DNA of 64,000 nucleotides, taken from Bugula neritina (Eukaryota > Bryozoa > Gymnolaemata > Cheilostomatida > Bugulidae). Positions within the stretch are counted from its first letter, which is position 1, and every line of letters begins with the position of its first letter. Location: contig OZ037770.1 of assembly GCA_964035545.1 (NCBI GenBank), positions 6,250,229-6,314,228 of the forward strand, read 5' to 3'. The position numbers were made by a program, and so were the translations under genes. Under the pieces are notes generated by a model that was given only the letters and a program-made list of their open reading frames with translations, was not told where the DNA came from and did no database searches. Of the stretch, positions 24,601 through 39,600 are shown one piece after another.

Positions 24601-27600
24601 GGTATTTGTATTTGGAGATAGCTCATATGGTCAGCTTGGTTTAGGAAACACAAAAGCACAGACTAAACCAACTTGTGTCAAAAGTGAGATTTTATTGTTA
24701 TGAAAATTTATTCTTTTGATGTGTTATATCTATATTCATTACCCTGCCAAGTGTAATGTTATACTATAGTTTGCTATTAGATGGTATTATTTTGAGCATT
24801 TTATTTGTTCCAGGATTGGTTACTGTTACCAAATTACTTAGAAAATTTCTTCTTCTATTTTACTTTGAAATAATGAAGCCATTTTAAATTTTTAAATCAA
24901 AACCTGCCTTATCCTTCGATAGGTTTGCTGCAGCCTATTGATACGAAAGTGTATACAGGTAGTATACAGGTGTATATGGGTAGTATACAGGTGTATATAG
25001 GTGGTATACAGGTGTATATAGGTAGTATACAGGTGTATATAGGTAGTATACAGGTGTATATAAGTATTATACAAGTGTATATAAGTAGTATACAGGTATA
25101 TATAGGTAGTATACAGGTGTATATAGGTAGTATACAAGTGTATATAGGTAGTATACAGCTGTATATAGGTAGTATACAGGTGTATATATAGGTAGTATAC
25201 AGGTGTATACAGGTAATATACAGGTATATATAGGTAGTATACAGGTGTATATGTTTGCAGGTCTGAAGGGGGAGCAGGTCAGTGTGATAGGATGTGGCTC
25301 TGATCACACTCTAGTAGGCACATCCAGTGGCGTCCTCTTCACCTTTGGTAAGAATAACTACCATCAGTGTGGCTTAGACGCAGAGGGCAGCGTAGAGACC
25401 CCGACTGAAGTCTTACTTAAAAAGCCGATTGTCTTCACTCAGCTATGTGGAGGCAGCAGTCACTCTGTTGGATTAGATAGTCAGTATCATACCTTTCAGT
25501 CAGTAGTACTTTGACAGTGTTAGTTAGTCAGTAGTACTTTGACAGTGTTAGTCAGTCAGTAGTACTTTGACAGTGTTAGTTAGTTAGTAGTACTTTGACA
25601 GTATCATACCTTTCAGTCAGTAGTGTTTTGACAGTGTTAGTCAGTCAGTAGTACTTTGACAGTGTTAGTCAGTCAGTAGTACTTTGACAGTATCATACTT
25701 TTCAGTTATTATTATTTCTGAAAAATATGCTATTTTAATAGAATTACAACTAAAGGTGTTCTTTTCATAAATAACTAAATAAATTTAAGTGCCTAGCCGT
25801 CATTTATAAATTAATTTGGAAAATGGAGGCTTGGCTTAAATTAGCAATTTATTGTTTTATTTAGTTTGTCTCAAATTAATCAAATCATTACTCAAAGTGA
25901 ATTGAATTGTTTTTTTGTATTACATTTTCACTTATTTTGATTTGTGTTGCTAGTAGTTCAACCTATTAGTGTTCGTAACTATAACTAGTAGCCACAGGAC
26001 CATTTTCTCACTCTGGCATTAACTATCAATTCCTTATAGAAAATGGTTTGGTATATGTTTGGGGAGACAACTCTGAAGGTCAACTAGGACTAGGCGATGG
26101 GGTCTCTGAAGCTGAACTTCCTGAACAACTCAGACTAGACGAGAAGGCGGTTCATATTTCCTGTGGTTACTATCACACCGCAGTCGTCACAGGTTAGATG
26201 TCAATCAGTTCTAGTCACTTTTCTGGTCGTCATTGACTTCTTAATACTTAATTGTAGTGAAGTGTAAGAGTAATAGAATCATATGTTATATGTAAATCTA
26301 TTATATTACAGTAATATGTGAAACTAATGTATATAAGTAATATATATAATTAATACATGATGGTAATATATTAAAGTAGTATATGAAAAGTAATCTATAA
26401 AAAGCAATATAATATAAAAGTAATATTGTGATAGATTCTCATCCTCTACTGTTCTCAAGTAACTGCGTGTGTCAGTATTATAATTACTGTTGCGTATATT
26501 TTGAATGCTGTAATTGTAGCTAAGTTGCACTAGCTTTCTAATGTCTTATTATTGCGATTAAGCTTTCAGTATAATGTAATTTTCATTAAATACGCATTTC
26601 CAGAGTTATTTTCCCTTTTTGCTATTTCATCGTTTTGCATTAATACTGATACTGGAAATTTGTGTAGCTTTTATGAATGCCTTCAATAGGTTGTTATTAT
26701 AGCTAAATTCTTGGCCTATTGAATTATTCATTCTCCTTTGTCTATTTTTCTTTTGTTACTGTCAAGCTTAACTTTCTTTTGTCTGTTGGAACATTCTAGA
26801 TGTGAATTCTTGTGTATAAAAGCAGGCGAGTTTCCAGTGTAGATTCAGACTACTACTGGAGCTCGCTGGTAGTAGGACCACATAAGCTGTATCTGATACA
26901 ATAAAGGTTATCCTCATTTGTACTCAAATACTTGGCTTATTCTTTCTAGAGCATGTAGGCACTAGTTGCATTCAGAACCCACAAGTTTACTACAATATAT
27001 TAAAGTTATGATTTCAAATTCTGGGCACTATTTTGTAAGTGATTGTGTGTCCTAATTAACTTCTTAAGAAGAAGTCGGATAGTAATATGATGTAAAGTAA
27101 GTTACACATAAAACTAATGTATAAAAGTTATATCTTTAAAGGCGGTAAGCTTCCAGGTTATTTATTACATTTGAGCAAAAGTTTGCATGCTTTTCAACTG
27201 TTTTATCAGCATTTTATCCAATTTCTTATACGAAAACACTACAAAAATGTAAGTAAAAGTGGTCATATTAGGTGTCTTGGACTTGCCCAGACTTGCCCGC
27301 GAGCGTGCCCTCCGTGTCCTATTCTGACGTGGGGATGGCAAAATAGCCCTATTGTAGCGTGAGTTTATATCGCGTAAAGTTATTAAGAAGCGGGTTTGTC
27401 ACAGATTCTCGTTATTCGTAGTTCAAATCACATGAATGTTACTCTTCGGGCGGCTACTAATAACTAACGTTAGCTACGCAACATCAAGAAAGGTAACTAA
27501 TTTGACTGTTTTCAAATGGACTATTCCATTTCGCTAGTTTGTAACTTGCTGTAAATCACAAAATAATTATTTTCCCTATTTTAATTTCAATTATCATGTC

Positions 27601-30600
27601 GACCACACTACCAGAAAATTACTCTTAAATATGCAGTAAATGATGATTTTCAACCGTTTTGTGATGAATTATAGGTTAGTAGTTGTCTACGTAAAACCAA
27701 GTTTTAAAATTTGTAACTGAATCAGTGAAACTGAATCACAGTATCAGTATGACTATGAGTATCACTAGTCTATCACTATGTCTATGACTCTCACTCTAAC
27801 TCTAAGTCTATGACTGTCGCCTATTGGTGAACTATTATTAATAATATTCAATGGTTATATTTATTAATACTATTATCAGTCATAATGATAATCATATGAC
27901 AGTATCAGTTACGGAGCAGAATCAGTTTCGAAACTAATACTTATAATATTAGTTATAACTATAAGTATAAGTTATACCAATAGCTATATTTATATTAATA
28001 TAAATATTTATATTCATAGTAATACTAATAACAAATGTAAAATTATTATGTTAATAGTTATACTTGTAAGTTATAATATAAAACAAACGACACAAGTATT
28101 AATTTGAACTGCTGGTCTTAAAATAAAAAGTAAAATAAATAATAATATAAATAATGAAATATAAATTATAATAATTTAATTATACTAATACTAATAGCAA
28201 TACTTATACAGTAATATAATTATAATAAATTTATAAAACTTAAACAACTTTAAATTTAAGGAACAACTTTAAATACAAACAAAGATAATATTAAATAATT
28301 ATAATCATAATAATCATAACAATAAATATAATTATGATTCCAATAATTATCAATATATTATATAATATTTAAATTATTTTAATTTATAATTATAATCATA
28401 AATTTTATAGCTATAGTGAATAAATTCAATTTGACATAACTATAATATTATACAGCAGTCAGCCTATCTTTAATGCTGATTGAAATTCAGATTGTTATGA
28501 CTATATCATTATTCACTAACTCTAAGAGTAAGTGGCTACAATTATTAGTATCAATGTTGTGTTAGAGTACTATACCCATTGGAATTTTGATATATCCATT
28601 ATATTTACAACTCTGCCTGTTACAGCTATTAATAAATTGAACCAAAATACCAACAGTGCCTAATCATCGCCTTATTTATAAAATAATCACAATCATAATG
28701 CTCAAGTTAATAGATTGGAAATTATTGAAAATTATGTTGATGCCAATATAAATATGACATTGTATGCATCCAAGTAGTGATGTTGTAATATATCTTGGAA
28801 GATAATTACATTATAATAAGAGTTAAATTCCTCTAAGTAACTTTTTTGCAATTATTCCTTAGAATAACTATAACTTATACTCCTAACATTTAATAGCGCA
28901 TTAATTTTAGATTGAGCTACTAATTGTATTTATTGCATGTGAAAGTTAGTTATTCTCCGCCAGCTGCATGAATGTGACTGGTAAATTTTGTAACCTTTGG
29001 CAGTAATAACTTTGTAGCATAAATTAGACACATTTTTATGAAAATACATAATTTTAATGCTATAGCTGCTAGTAATTCTAATGGGTGTAATAATATTACT
29101 TTCACCAGCATTAATTTTTACTTTGTTCATGCTTCATAAAGCATTTTCTAAATTCTTTTTTGAATAAATATACATATAATGTGCTGAATAGATTACATAT
29201 GTTGGGGTTCTTCCTATACTGCAGCTCAGCCTACACTCCCCGCCACAAATGTTCCTAAACTACTAGCTTCATCAGGATACAGATTGATGGAGCTGTATTG
29301 ATAAAAACTTCTCTTTTTAGCAGTAGAGGCATCATGAAAAAAAAGGCAAGTATTTACTCAATAAGAATTCGGTTTTTTACTTCTACAAATTTGATAGCCT
29401 ACACGATTCTATTTAAATGGAAACTGGTCTGACATTATGTGTCTGCAATTTATTAGTTATAATATAGTAAATACTATGCAGGCCTATAGATCAAATGGCT
29501 CAAAAAAAATTAAATAAAACATTACACAATGCTGTATTTATTAGCAATGTAATACTTAGCAACTAATTTCACATTATTATTGTTTGCAAAGTTTCATACA
29601 TCTACATATGTTTGTTCAATTCAGTGTTCTGAAGTAGAAGGTTCCAACAGCAGGGAAAAGCCTTGAACAAGATATTATGTTCTACATCTCCAACTCATTT
29701 TAACTTTGCTGGTCAGTTCATTGTGTATCTGGAGCATAGTTTTGTATTTTCAAGTAGTCCATCAGATACCTTTGTAGATAGTAAAGATTAAAATGCTTGT
29801 GCAATGATGTCCATAATGTTGAACCGATTTATTGAAACTAAAACTGTTCTTAATTATAACAAAACTTGACAATCTTTACATAAAGAATAATGTCCTATAA
29901 TCTATCTTCATTGTAAACAAAATTAGAAAGTTCCACACCAGCAAATTGTTTATCATCATCTGTAGGTGGAAGACGCGTGCACTCAGTTATAAAGGCAAGC
30001 TGACAGTGGTTTTCTTTGCCTTCTATGAAGATTTGGAAAGAGCCAGAAAATTAATACTCTATAACTGCAAAACCATGTTGCAGTGTCTTGTTTTATTGAT
30101 TGAATCATCTAAAAGAAAAATTGTTGTATCATTATAATTTTACTGTTAATGAATTAGCAAATCTACTTATCTTGGTAAATATATTCAAGAACAAATACTA
30201 TAGTGTAACTCAGTTTTGGTTGTGTATGCTCCTTAAGCAAATTTACAGCAGATATCAAACTATATATTAGAGACTGATATAGGAATTAAATTTAAGCTAA
30301 CCATGATGATGTAAATAGCTGTTGTATGTGACTTCGAGAACTCTGCTGGCCATGTCAGTTCAAATACACCAGGGTGATCTGTTACGAATTTCATGTCATT
30401 ATTGAAATTCAGCTTTTTCAAGTGCCTCTTCACAACTCTGGCAGCATTCTGACTGCTCCTTAGCTTTCTGCGCCTGAAATTTCTTCTACTTGCACCATTC
30501 TTCTATTGGTGGAATGTTAGCCTATAACAAACAGGTGTACCAAAGCTAAAAAAATATCTAATTCACTGCACTAGGATATTATTCAACTCATTTAAATTTA

Positions 30601-33600
30601 ATATATAGCAGTAAAACAATCACATAATTGTTTTTATTTTATCAGCTTTACTTTACAAAGCTGAACCATATAATTTAGTAACTTGTCACCATAATAAACT
30701 TTGTACAACATACAAATTGAAAACCTGATGTGATTGCTTTTTTAATAGAATATACATCAAAAACATGTTACTTTGATAAGCGTGTTTATAATAAAAGTAT
30801 TAAACCAGTTTGAAAAAATTATTTTGTTATATAAGGGATCACAAAACTACATCATTTTAGACCTGTAGCTCAATGTTCCTCAAGCAACGGGCTGCTATGA
30901 CTAATTAATTTTCTATCATTGCATTTGATTGTTCTACTCATAGTGTATTGGCGAATTAAAATTATTGGTAATTTAATGTATATTTTAGCTACCTCTGTAC
31001 AATCAATGTCATAGTAATATCAATTAGGTTTTAAATTTCACTGAGTTTATAGTAAATTACTGCAACCGTTACATAACATTTGGCTAGTTCTCTAGTTCAT
31101 TAAATAACCATACGAACTTAAATTTACAACATGACAAAACACACAAGGCAAAATTAAAATAAGCATATTATGAACCAATGTAAACGATAAGCGATAATGC
31201 TGTTATAAAACATAAATTATCAAATTGAAATAGTTATTATTACTATTAGTATTAGTATTACTATCATTATAACAACTATAACTATTATTAGTATTACTAT
31301 TACTATTAGTATTAGCAAATTAGTAGTAAAAAATGAGTAGAGCTCAACATATACAATCTAGCTTACTATAAAAGTAGAAGTAGAACTTTTAAAACTATCA
31401 TCTGCATCATTATCAGAACTATGAGTAATACTAGTAGTTGTACTAATAGTAATACTAATTATTAATACTAATAGTATCACTATGAGTATGAGACTTGGGC
31501 TGGCATTGATCATCACTATCAGTATCAGCATCGTCATAGTCAAAAGTTACGAGAATTAGAAGCCATATTCATAGTGATAGTAATAGTCAATCATTGATTG
31601 AGTTACTGTCATAGTGATACTCATAATTAATTTATACGATACTCATACTCATAGTGATAGTGATACTTCACCGTGAATTTAATAATAATTTTAATTTAAT
31701 ATAAATATTATTATTATCATTGTTGCTAATATTATGTCTTACTCTTAGTCTAACAGCAGCTCTATGAAGAAGTTAAGCATAACTGATAACAAAACAAATT
31801 TAAAAAATAATACTGCAACAATCAATATAATGTATATCAATATGCTAGCAACCTAATTTTCAGCTCACTTCATTTAACTTTCCGTGCAGTATTGTGAATT
31901 GTGATGAAATAAATTTATTAATGGTGACCTTGACATCTTCGTCCAAATGCCTTTCACGTCAAGCCCCGAACCAATTTGTAAAAATTTTGGATTTTTTACT
32001 TTTGATTATTTTTTACGAAAAGAGCTTCAAAATAAATTTAAAAAAAAGTGGGCTGTTGTCGACATGAAAAGAAATATATGAGCTAATTTTCTAAATTCAG
32101 GAAGTTACCAGAGGGTCACAATATTTTTTTAAAAAAATCTTTATTTTCACGACAAGCTCTATTTATTGATATAGAAAAAAAGAAGACAAATCTTTTTTCA
32201 GATTTTTCATGTGCCACGGTCACGTCAATATCAGTGCTATTAACACATATATTTTAATTCATTTTTTCTGGTATATTGAGTTGAGATTTTTTGTATATAT
32301 TTTGTGAATGCTACTAAAAAAGCATGATCTTTTAATTAACAGTAATTGATTTTATCAAAATAACCTGGATGCTTACGATGTTTAAATGATTCTTAAAATT
32401 ATTATATGAAAAATAATATATTTATATAAAAACTTATATTTGAAAATAGTATATGAAAGCTAATACATAAAATAATATATACATATTGTACAGGAGCTGT
32501 TTCTTGGAACGCCAGTTGAGGCTAAATGGGTAGATGGCAATAGCTATGAGGCAGTGGTGATAGGTTTTCCACCAAACACAGAAAGAGTACGTGTGAAGTT
32601 TATTAATGATGGCATAAAATATTCAGCTCTGCCCCAGCATGTAACAACTTGCAGCAATAAAGGTACGATTATAAATATGATCATGATATTTATTATAATT
32701 ACAGTTTTCTTGAAACAAGTGGGTTGTTTTATCTGAATTGTTTTTCAATTCAATTTAAAGATAATGGAGTTTACAGTAAAATATTAATAAATAGCACTTT
32801 AAAATATTTTTTTTTGAGATATTAGGTATGACAACAGTCAATAAGGATTATACTTTTCGCAAAGGGCTTTACTATCAAAGCTAAAAAAATTCATTCGAAG
32901 TAGAAAAAAACATCTCTTTAATTTTCAACAGAATGTAATCTATTTAGTTCACAAATTATAGCTTGTTGCTAAAGTATTTCATAAACATTGCAGAGTCTCA
33001 GGGTTTCAAAGCTGGTTCCAGTTCTTCTTCCTCCATTGTTGGAAGAATGCCCGTTGCTGATGAAGAAATGCTACAACATAGAATGCAACTACCTGGTAAA
33101 TCTAAATTTTATTTATTGCATACAGCTATTAACTTTACCAAGGCTGCTTACAATGTGTTGGAATGCCGTATAGTATATGCACGCTGATAGAAATTGTGTC
33201 TCATGGAAGTAAAGATTTAATAATGCAGGTAATCCAAGGTAGTCTATTTTGTTCACAAGTTATAGCTTGTTGCTAAAGTATTTCATAAACATTGCAGAGT
33301 CTCAGGGTCTCAAAGCTGGTTCCAGTTCTTCTTCCTCCATTGTTGATAGAGAAATGCCAGGAATTGAGTCTGAGGGTGATTTTAATGAATCAGATGTTGA
33401 TTATAACCCAGCTGAAGAATTGTCATCAGAAAGTGATGATACAATCGACGAGGAATCAAGTAAGAAAAATCATTTTTTTAGATCTTACTGGTTTTGAAAA
33501 TATTTACTTCTTACAAGAAGGCAATAGTTGTCTATTTTCATTTTACTTTTAAATTTTATAATTAGTTCCAAATAAAATAACCTTTGAATAAAAGTGCAGT

Positions 33601-36600
33601 GGCAAGAGCTAGCTGTTACGTTTTTTATGACAATGGTGTATGCTTTTTTAATTGTTTACTGTTTTCAATACTTAAATTCAGCATAAAAATGTTGTGGCTA
33701 GCAGTTAATTTGCAGTGCTTATATTAGCCTGGTAAAACTTTCAAATAATAAACAGTTATTTCTACTTAACATAAATTGAGAAAATTGCCTAAAACTTGAT
33801 TTTGATAAGTGCTTTCCTCATTATTGGAAATAATTTTGTAGAAGAGTCATCTGGTTTGCAAGCACGGTCCACAGTGTCTGATGCAGATCATAGTAGGTTT
33901 AATAATTTGCATATTCCAAATTTGATGTCTTTCTGTGCAATTATGATGTTCAGCTTTTTTTGTTATACGCAACGCATTTTCAAATTAAACAATTGTCAAT
34001 TAATAAATTGATAGTTTTGGTGCACCTAGGGAGATATTGTTTTATTGGTGATAAAAATGATATTTTATTGTTGGAACATCTCAGTTATACATTTTGACTA
34101 AAAGAACTGAGCAAAAATGTAGCAAAGTACAAGAATTACTAAATTTAATAAAATTCTATTGAAATTATAATTAATAGTGCTTGATATACATGCTGGCTGC
34201 TGCAATTCACTTAATTTTTTTTTTTTTCAGTGCACACCCTAAAGACACGACTTCAAAATGGTAAGTCAGCATAAACCTATCGAAAATATTTACGGGGTGG
34301 GGATTGTAGTATAATTTGATGTCATCTAATTATGCAGATTATAGTGCCATAGATCATTAAAATGGGTTATGCCGGTTGACGTAACCTAAGTTTTAAAATT
34401 TCCCATACTTATTACTGTTCTTAACAACATAAATAACTGTGATCACGTTTTAAAATATCTGTTTTATGTAAAGTTTTGTGGCATCGTAGCATCTCAAGCT
34501 GTTGCAATGCAGAGTTACCGATGTAGTAATAATGACTTTACATAATAGTTAGTCAAATTTTGCAATAACATATTATTTTTTTTGTCATTTATAGTCGAAG
34601 TTCATTTGTACATAAAGGAGGGAAGAACAAAAGATTGCTCCAAGATTGATTATTGCTACTTTTGTAAGAAACCCATCAAGTCCAAGATATTTCGCCATTA
34701 CAAATCTATCCATTCAACTGAAGAGATGGTGAAGCAATGCCAAAGTAGTAATGACAAAAAAGAGATTAACTGAGAGTTGGAGAGGGTAAAGAACTTAGGA
34801 AATTTTGAACACAATGCAAAGGTGGGCTCATAATGTTTCACAAGTCTTCTAGATGTAGCAACTTGCAGTTATACAATTATCATAGCCACTTAAAAATGTT
34901 TTCTTGAATTTTTATTTAGGTACTAAATGATGGTCAAGGAGAGTTGGTGGTGATTCAACGCCCTTTAAAAGCTACACCAGCAGACAAGTATTTACCGTGC
35001 ACCTTTTGCTATAACTTTTATGCCAAAAAATCATTGGCTCGGCACATTGAGCGATGCACGTTCAACAAAGAAAAGGCATCAGGTAAAGCTGCAGCCAAAA
35101 CTGGCAGGGCACTGTTGTATAGCCATCTTACTACAACTACTGAGGGCGAACAAAGTTGGGCAGAGCTCGTGAGTGGGCTAAGCGAAACACACGCGAATCC
35201 AGGTAAACATTACTTACTTAATTATTAGAAATGTTTTTAAAACTGATCGTTTATTATTAGTATGTCAGACTAAAGTTGTTTTCACATTTTCAGAATTTTT
35301 CGAGTAGTAAATTAAATCTGGGAATTTTGGAAGCAAAGGTGTAATTGCCTTTTCAATTTGTTTTAAACCTTAGAAGCTAAAGAGATCGGTTTGCGCAAGT
35401 TCTTGAATTTTGTCATTGTATTAAAGCTTTGTGAGTAGGTAGCGATTAGTAGAAACTAAATGTTGAATTTCTTTTATGAATAAATGGATGCAAATATATA
35501 TAGCTCCAAATGTTTGAAATACAGCCCCTAATACTGCTAGAGTTTATTTATTGTGCAAAACTGACAATAATTGTACTATCTGGCGTCCAATCAAACTGGT
35601 GCTTCAACTTTATTTATTAATTCAAACAATCGCTGCACACACTGTGCTGCTCACACTGTGCTGCTCACACTGTGACAATTTTTTTCATTTATTGTAGGAT
35701 TGTACAAAATTATAAAAACTGATCCTCTCATGTGAGAGCTAGGAAAGGCTTGCTAATAAGAATGAGCGACAAGACATTGAGACGCCCCGGTACAGCAGAA
35801 CTCAACCTTGTCAGAGGGAAGCTTAGATTCGTGGCAAGATTATTTATCAAAGTGCAAAATCGCTGCAGAGTTAATACAGTATCAGAAATGTTAGATTGTA
35901 AGCATTTTGATCATCTACTTTGTGCCGCTAGGGAAATGTCAATGGACAATACCCAAATTGGGTTAACAATTTGAAGCAGCTCAACATCATAAAACGATCA
36001 TTTGCTATGAAAGCAAAGGATTCACAAATGAAAGAAGACTGTGATGACTTTATGTGGCACATGAAGCAAAAGTGCGCTAATTATGTGGCAGAAATTGCGT
36101 CAAAGAGGCACAAATTGAAAACATTGAATAAGCCTCAAGAACTTCCTCTAGACAGAGACTTGGACACTCTAACAAACTATTTAAAAAAGAAGTTACTGGG
36201 TTTTCAGAGCCTCGCACCATCTGAAATAGCAAAGCTCTGCCTCACATATCTATTTTGTTTAACAAAAGAAGACCTATGGAAGTCGCAGAGCTGACAACAA
36301 GAAACTTTTTAGAAGAGCTAAAAAAACCCAAGAGGACCATCAGCAAATTCTTGCATCATTGGATGCAACCGAAAAAATCAATGCTGCAAGGTTAGTTTCT
36401 ATTTACTTATTCTGTCAAAGCTATCATACAAATTTGTTGACTGATTTTAAATTTTTGTTAGCAATTCAATATCTGCTAACTGAAAACTTCAATTTTAGAA
36501 TTGTAATTGTTTTAGAATGAAAGCAATAGAGGTTAGAGCGAAGTCAACAGGGCCTCTATGGAAAGTATTTATTTTGATCTCTGAGTTCCTGATTAGTCCA

Positions 36601-39600
36601 CTTAAGCAACTATCTAGCTTAAACCGTCAATTTCTGTTTGAAAGGTAATACAATTGAAAATTATCAGCCACTTTTATATATTAAAATAAAAAGAATTTCA
36701 AATGTATCGACCTAAATGAACATTTTTGTTATAAATTTTTTTGCATTCTGTAAATGCAACAGAAGAAACGTAAGTTTATTGCTTCTAAAGTACTATATAA
36801 TTTTTTGGCTTGTTAATAAGTTATAAATCCTCAAATACACGGTGTCCACACCTTACATGATGTACCTATTTTAACATGCTATTCATTAAAAATTGTTGTG
36901 CTCATTTTATAACTTTCATAAAAAAAGTTATTTTATAGTTGTAGCCAATACTCAACTCGGCCCCCTTCTGGTACAGCATTAATAAAGGAAGTTGGGGGCA
37001 GCGCCCATACCTTTTGCATGCGCAAAAATTTAGAAAGTTCTTGGCAACAATGTGTCAGGTTGGTTATTTAGTTTCGTTTTCATTTAAATTTTTTACATTA
37101 GCAAAAACCACAAACAGATTAGCACGTTAAAGTAACAAATTATATAATACAGTCATAGCAATTTATTGTAAAGTAAATTTTTATGAGCTTGCAGCTAATT
37201 CTTATGCATCTAATTTTCTAATATACTTTGGAAATTGAACCTTTGTTGTATTGCAGCTTAATAGCCAAATATTTTAATTTCAGACCAAAAATCTTGACAA
37301 AAATGAATTAGAGATGATGGCTGATCATCTGGGCCACTCAGTGAACATACACACTTCTGTCTATAGGCTCCAATCTAATTTAATTGAATGAACAAAAGTG
37401 GCCAAAATTCTAATGGCTATTAAAAATGGAGGCATTGTGAAGACTGCGGAAGCAAGGCAGCTAGACGAAATAGAAGTTCCTGTCAATGGTAAACTAACAT
37501 ATCCTCAACATTGCAGCTACAATGCATATACTTATGATTTTAGAATTTGCTAAATGAAAAACTCAAGTGCATTTGCAAAGATTACTTTTGTGCATTATTA
37601 CCATGCGTGCATTATTTATCTAAAAATCTAGATTTTAAAAGTATTTTGAGATGCTAATTATATATAATAGTCCCCATAAACTATCAAGAGTGTTTTAAAT
37701 ATTATAGAATTGATAGAAGAGCAGCCATCTGCAGACGTGAGACTTGCCAGAAATGACGAAACAGACTGTCATATTGCAGAAGGTAAGCTTGTGCAAGTTA
37801 GTGTTGTAAGTTAAAAAGATTTTGATAACCAGACTTACAAGACAACTGCGATCATTTGCAAAAGTATACTTATCACGTCAAAAATAGGCTGGCTAATTGT
37901 AAATGTAGTTTCTTACTTATAATTTGAAAACTTTTTTAGATACATCAATACCAGATACTGAAGCAATGGCAAAGTCTAAAAGAGGTAAATATCGTTTAAT
38001 GACGGAGTTTCAAAGCCCATAAATTTAACAGGCTGCATACATAATATTGTTGTGATTTTGCGGGTTATGAGGAATAGACTAAGTAGTCTGCATGCCAATT
38101 ATTATGATGAAATAAAGAATCTTGTTAAACTGTAATTAATAGTCTTTATTGGTTCCTTCATGTATCAGCTCCAGTGTAGTACTGATTTAGATTCGAAAAA
38201 CTCGCACTTACATATGGTGGAATTCACGCCACTAATGGGGGTCCGAAACTCATACGAAGCTCGGAGTTCCACCAACCGACATCGAGGGGAACCTGTCCGA
38301 TCTCAGACAGGATCCCATCCGATTGAGCAAATCTATTACAATATGTAGTTGTGGTTGTATGATGCCTAAACCACTAACAGTGGTTTTGAGAACTTTTACT
38401 AGTAAAACAATCCATACAATAGTGTTTCATCAATAACATGTTGATGAACTTTTCAGTGAAACCATACTGGAGTGAAGCAGAAAAGCGGTTGTTTGAAAGC
38501 ATTCACACAGACCACAGTAAAAACTTGACTAAAGAGCAGTTTTCTCAGCTGAGAAGCATGTTCAAAGACAGGAGCGATGCTGTAATCAGAGCCAAGGCCA
38601 GCCACCTGAAAAAAACGCTGTCTCAGGAAAGTCGAAAATAGCTTGAACTTAAACCTCATTACACAACTAACTTAACTTGACTCCAATGTTACTGCGTGGA
38701 TTTACAGCTTTCTTACAAACAGAGTAGTAGGTAAATGGCATAACATCAAATCCTTTATAGGTATTATTTGGTTAAAATGAGGCTGTGGACTATATCTCAA
38801 AGACTAATGGTATTTTTACTAGGCTTTTATTGAGACAATTTTTTCTAACTTGCTACTTTTTTGTTGCAATCTTTTAGGTAAAACTTAATTGAGGTGTTCC
38901 AACAATAAAATACCATTTTTACTATAAATAAAACAATATCTCCTTAGATGCACTTGAACTGTCAATTTATCAATTGATAATTTTTTAATTTGAAACCGTG
39001 CTGCATATAACAAAAAAGGTCGTAAAGCTGAAAGTCATAATTGCACAGAAAGACATCAAATTAAGTATATGCAAATTAATAAACCTACTATGATCCGCAT
39101 CAGACACTGTGGACTGTGCTTGCTCATATGAGGCACTCATAGTATACATCAACTCATATGGGGCAGATATAGTATACACAGGCTTATGAGGAGGGCATAC
39201 AGCATATATGAGCTCATAAGGTGCACATATAGCATATATACAAGCTCATAAGGGGAAAATATAACATAGTATCTAGGCTCATAGCGGGCATATAAATAGT
39301 ATATGAGCTCACAGATGGCACATAAAATATATATAAGTTTATAGGGGGCAGATATAGAATATATAAGTTCATACACAGGATAGTTAAGGGCAACCTTTTA
39401 GCTGCAACTACCTTGCTGAGGTTCGCATTGTAATCATATAAGAATTCAGTACCAGTAAAATAAAATCTCACCTAATTGTGCTAGAGTCAAAATTTAAAAA
39501 CTATACTGTAGATCTTCTTTTTCTCCAGGGTAAGTTTTTTGGAAATTTCAATTTTCATTTTTTTTGCAAAGTTATAGACAAAAAACTGCCCAATTTTGGC

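Larger units (their letters stand above)
32494..38641 (+). pseudogene. Nested Tudor / Crypton-type tyrosine-recombinase-like gene, broken
   Basis: Exons with good splice signals lie at 32494-32662, 32994-33095, 33298-33459, 33842-33892, 34231-34260, 34595-34821, 34920-35202, 35698-36390, about 36938-37058, 37284-37488, 37708-37782, 37940-37984 and 38457-38641 (TAG). The first encodes a Tudor-like module ([20 protein letters not shown]). Exons 34595 and 34920 carry two zinc-finger-like C-x2-C...H units ([18 protein letters not shown]). 35698-37488 resembles the core shared by a family of Crypton-type tyrosine recombinase-like proteins in animals, including [19 protein letters not shown], where GH and a later Tyr fit the catalytic C-terminal box. 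38457-38641 ends with a helical basic segment. Lesions: TGA near 34772, TGA plus frame loss near 35732, frame shifts near 35950 and 36265, and TGA near 37390. The multi-exon structure suggests a domesticated host gene that later decayed. Family assignment is from memory. Confidence 0.6.

Noticed and set aside
24952-25257. Regular spaced repeats resembling a CRISPR array
   Set aside because: Units abut without unique spacers and the context is an animal intron; it is a minisatellite. The same applies to 13556-13950 and 40130-40880.
34750-37400. In-frame TGA codons in the nested gene as selenocysteine or an altered genetic code
   Set aside because: They come with frame shifts in the same gene, while intact neighbours (CARF, ROCO-caspase) use TGA or TAA as normal stops; simple decay explains them.
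39001-39179. Minus-strand frame containing STVSDADHS as a separate gene
   Set aside because: It is the inverted duplicate of one exon of the nested gene, without further exons.
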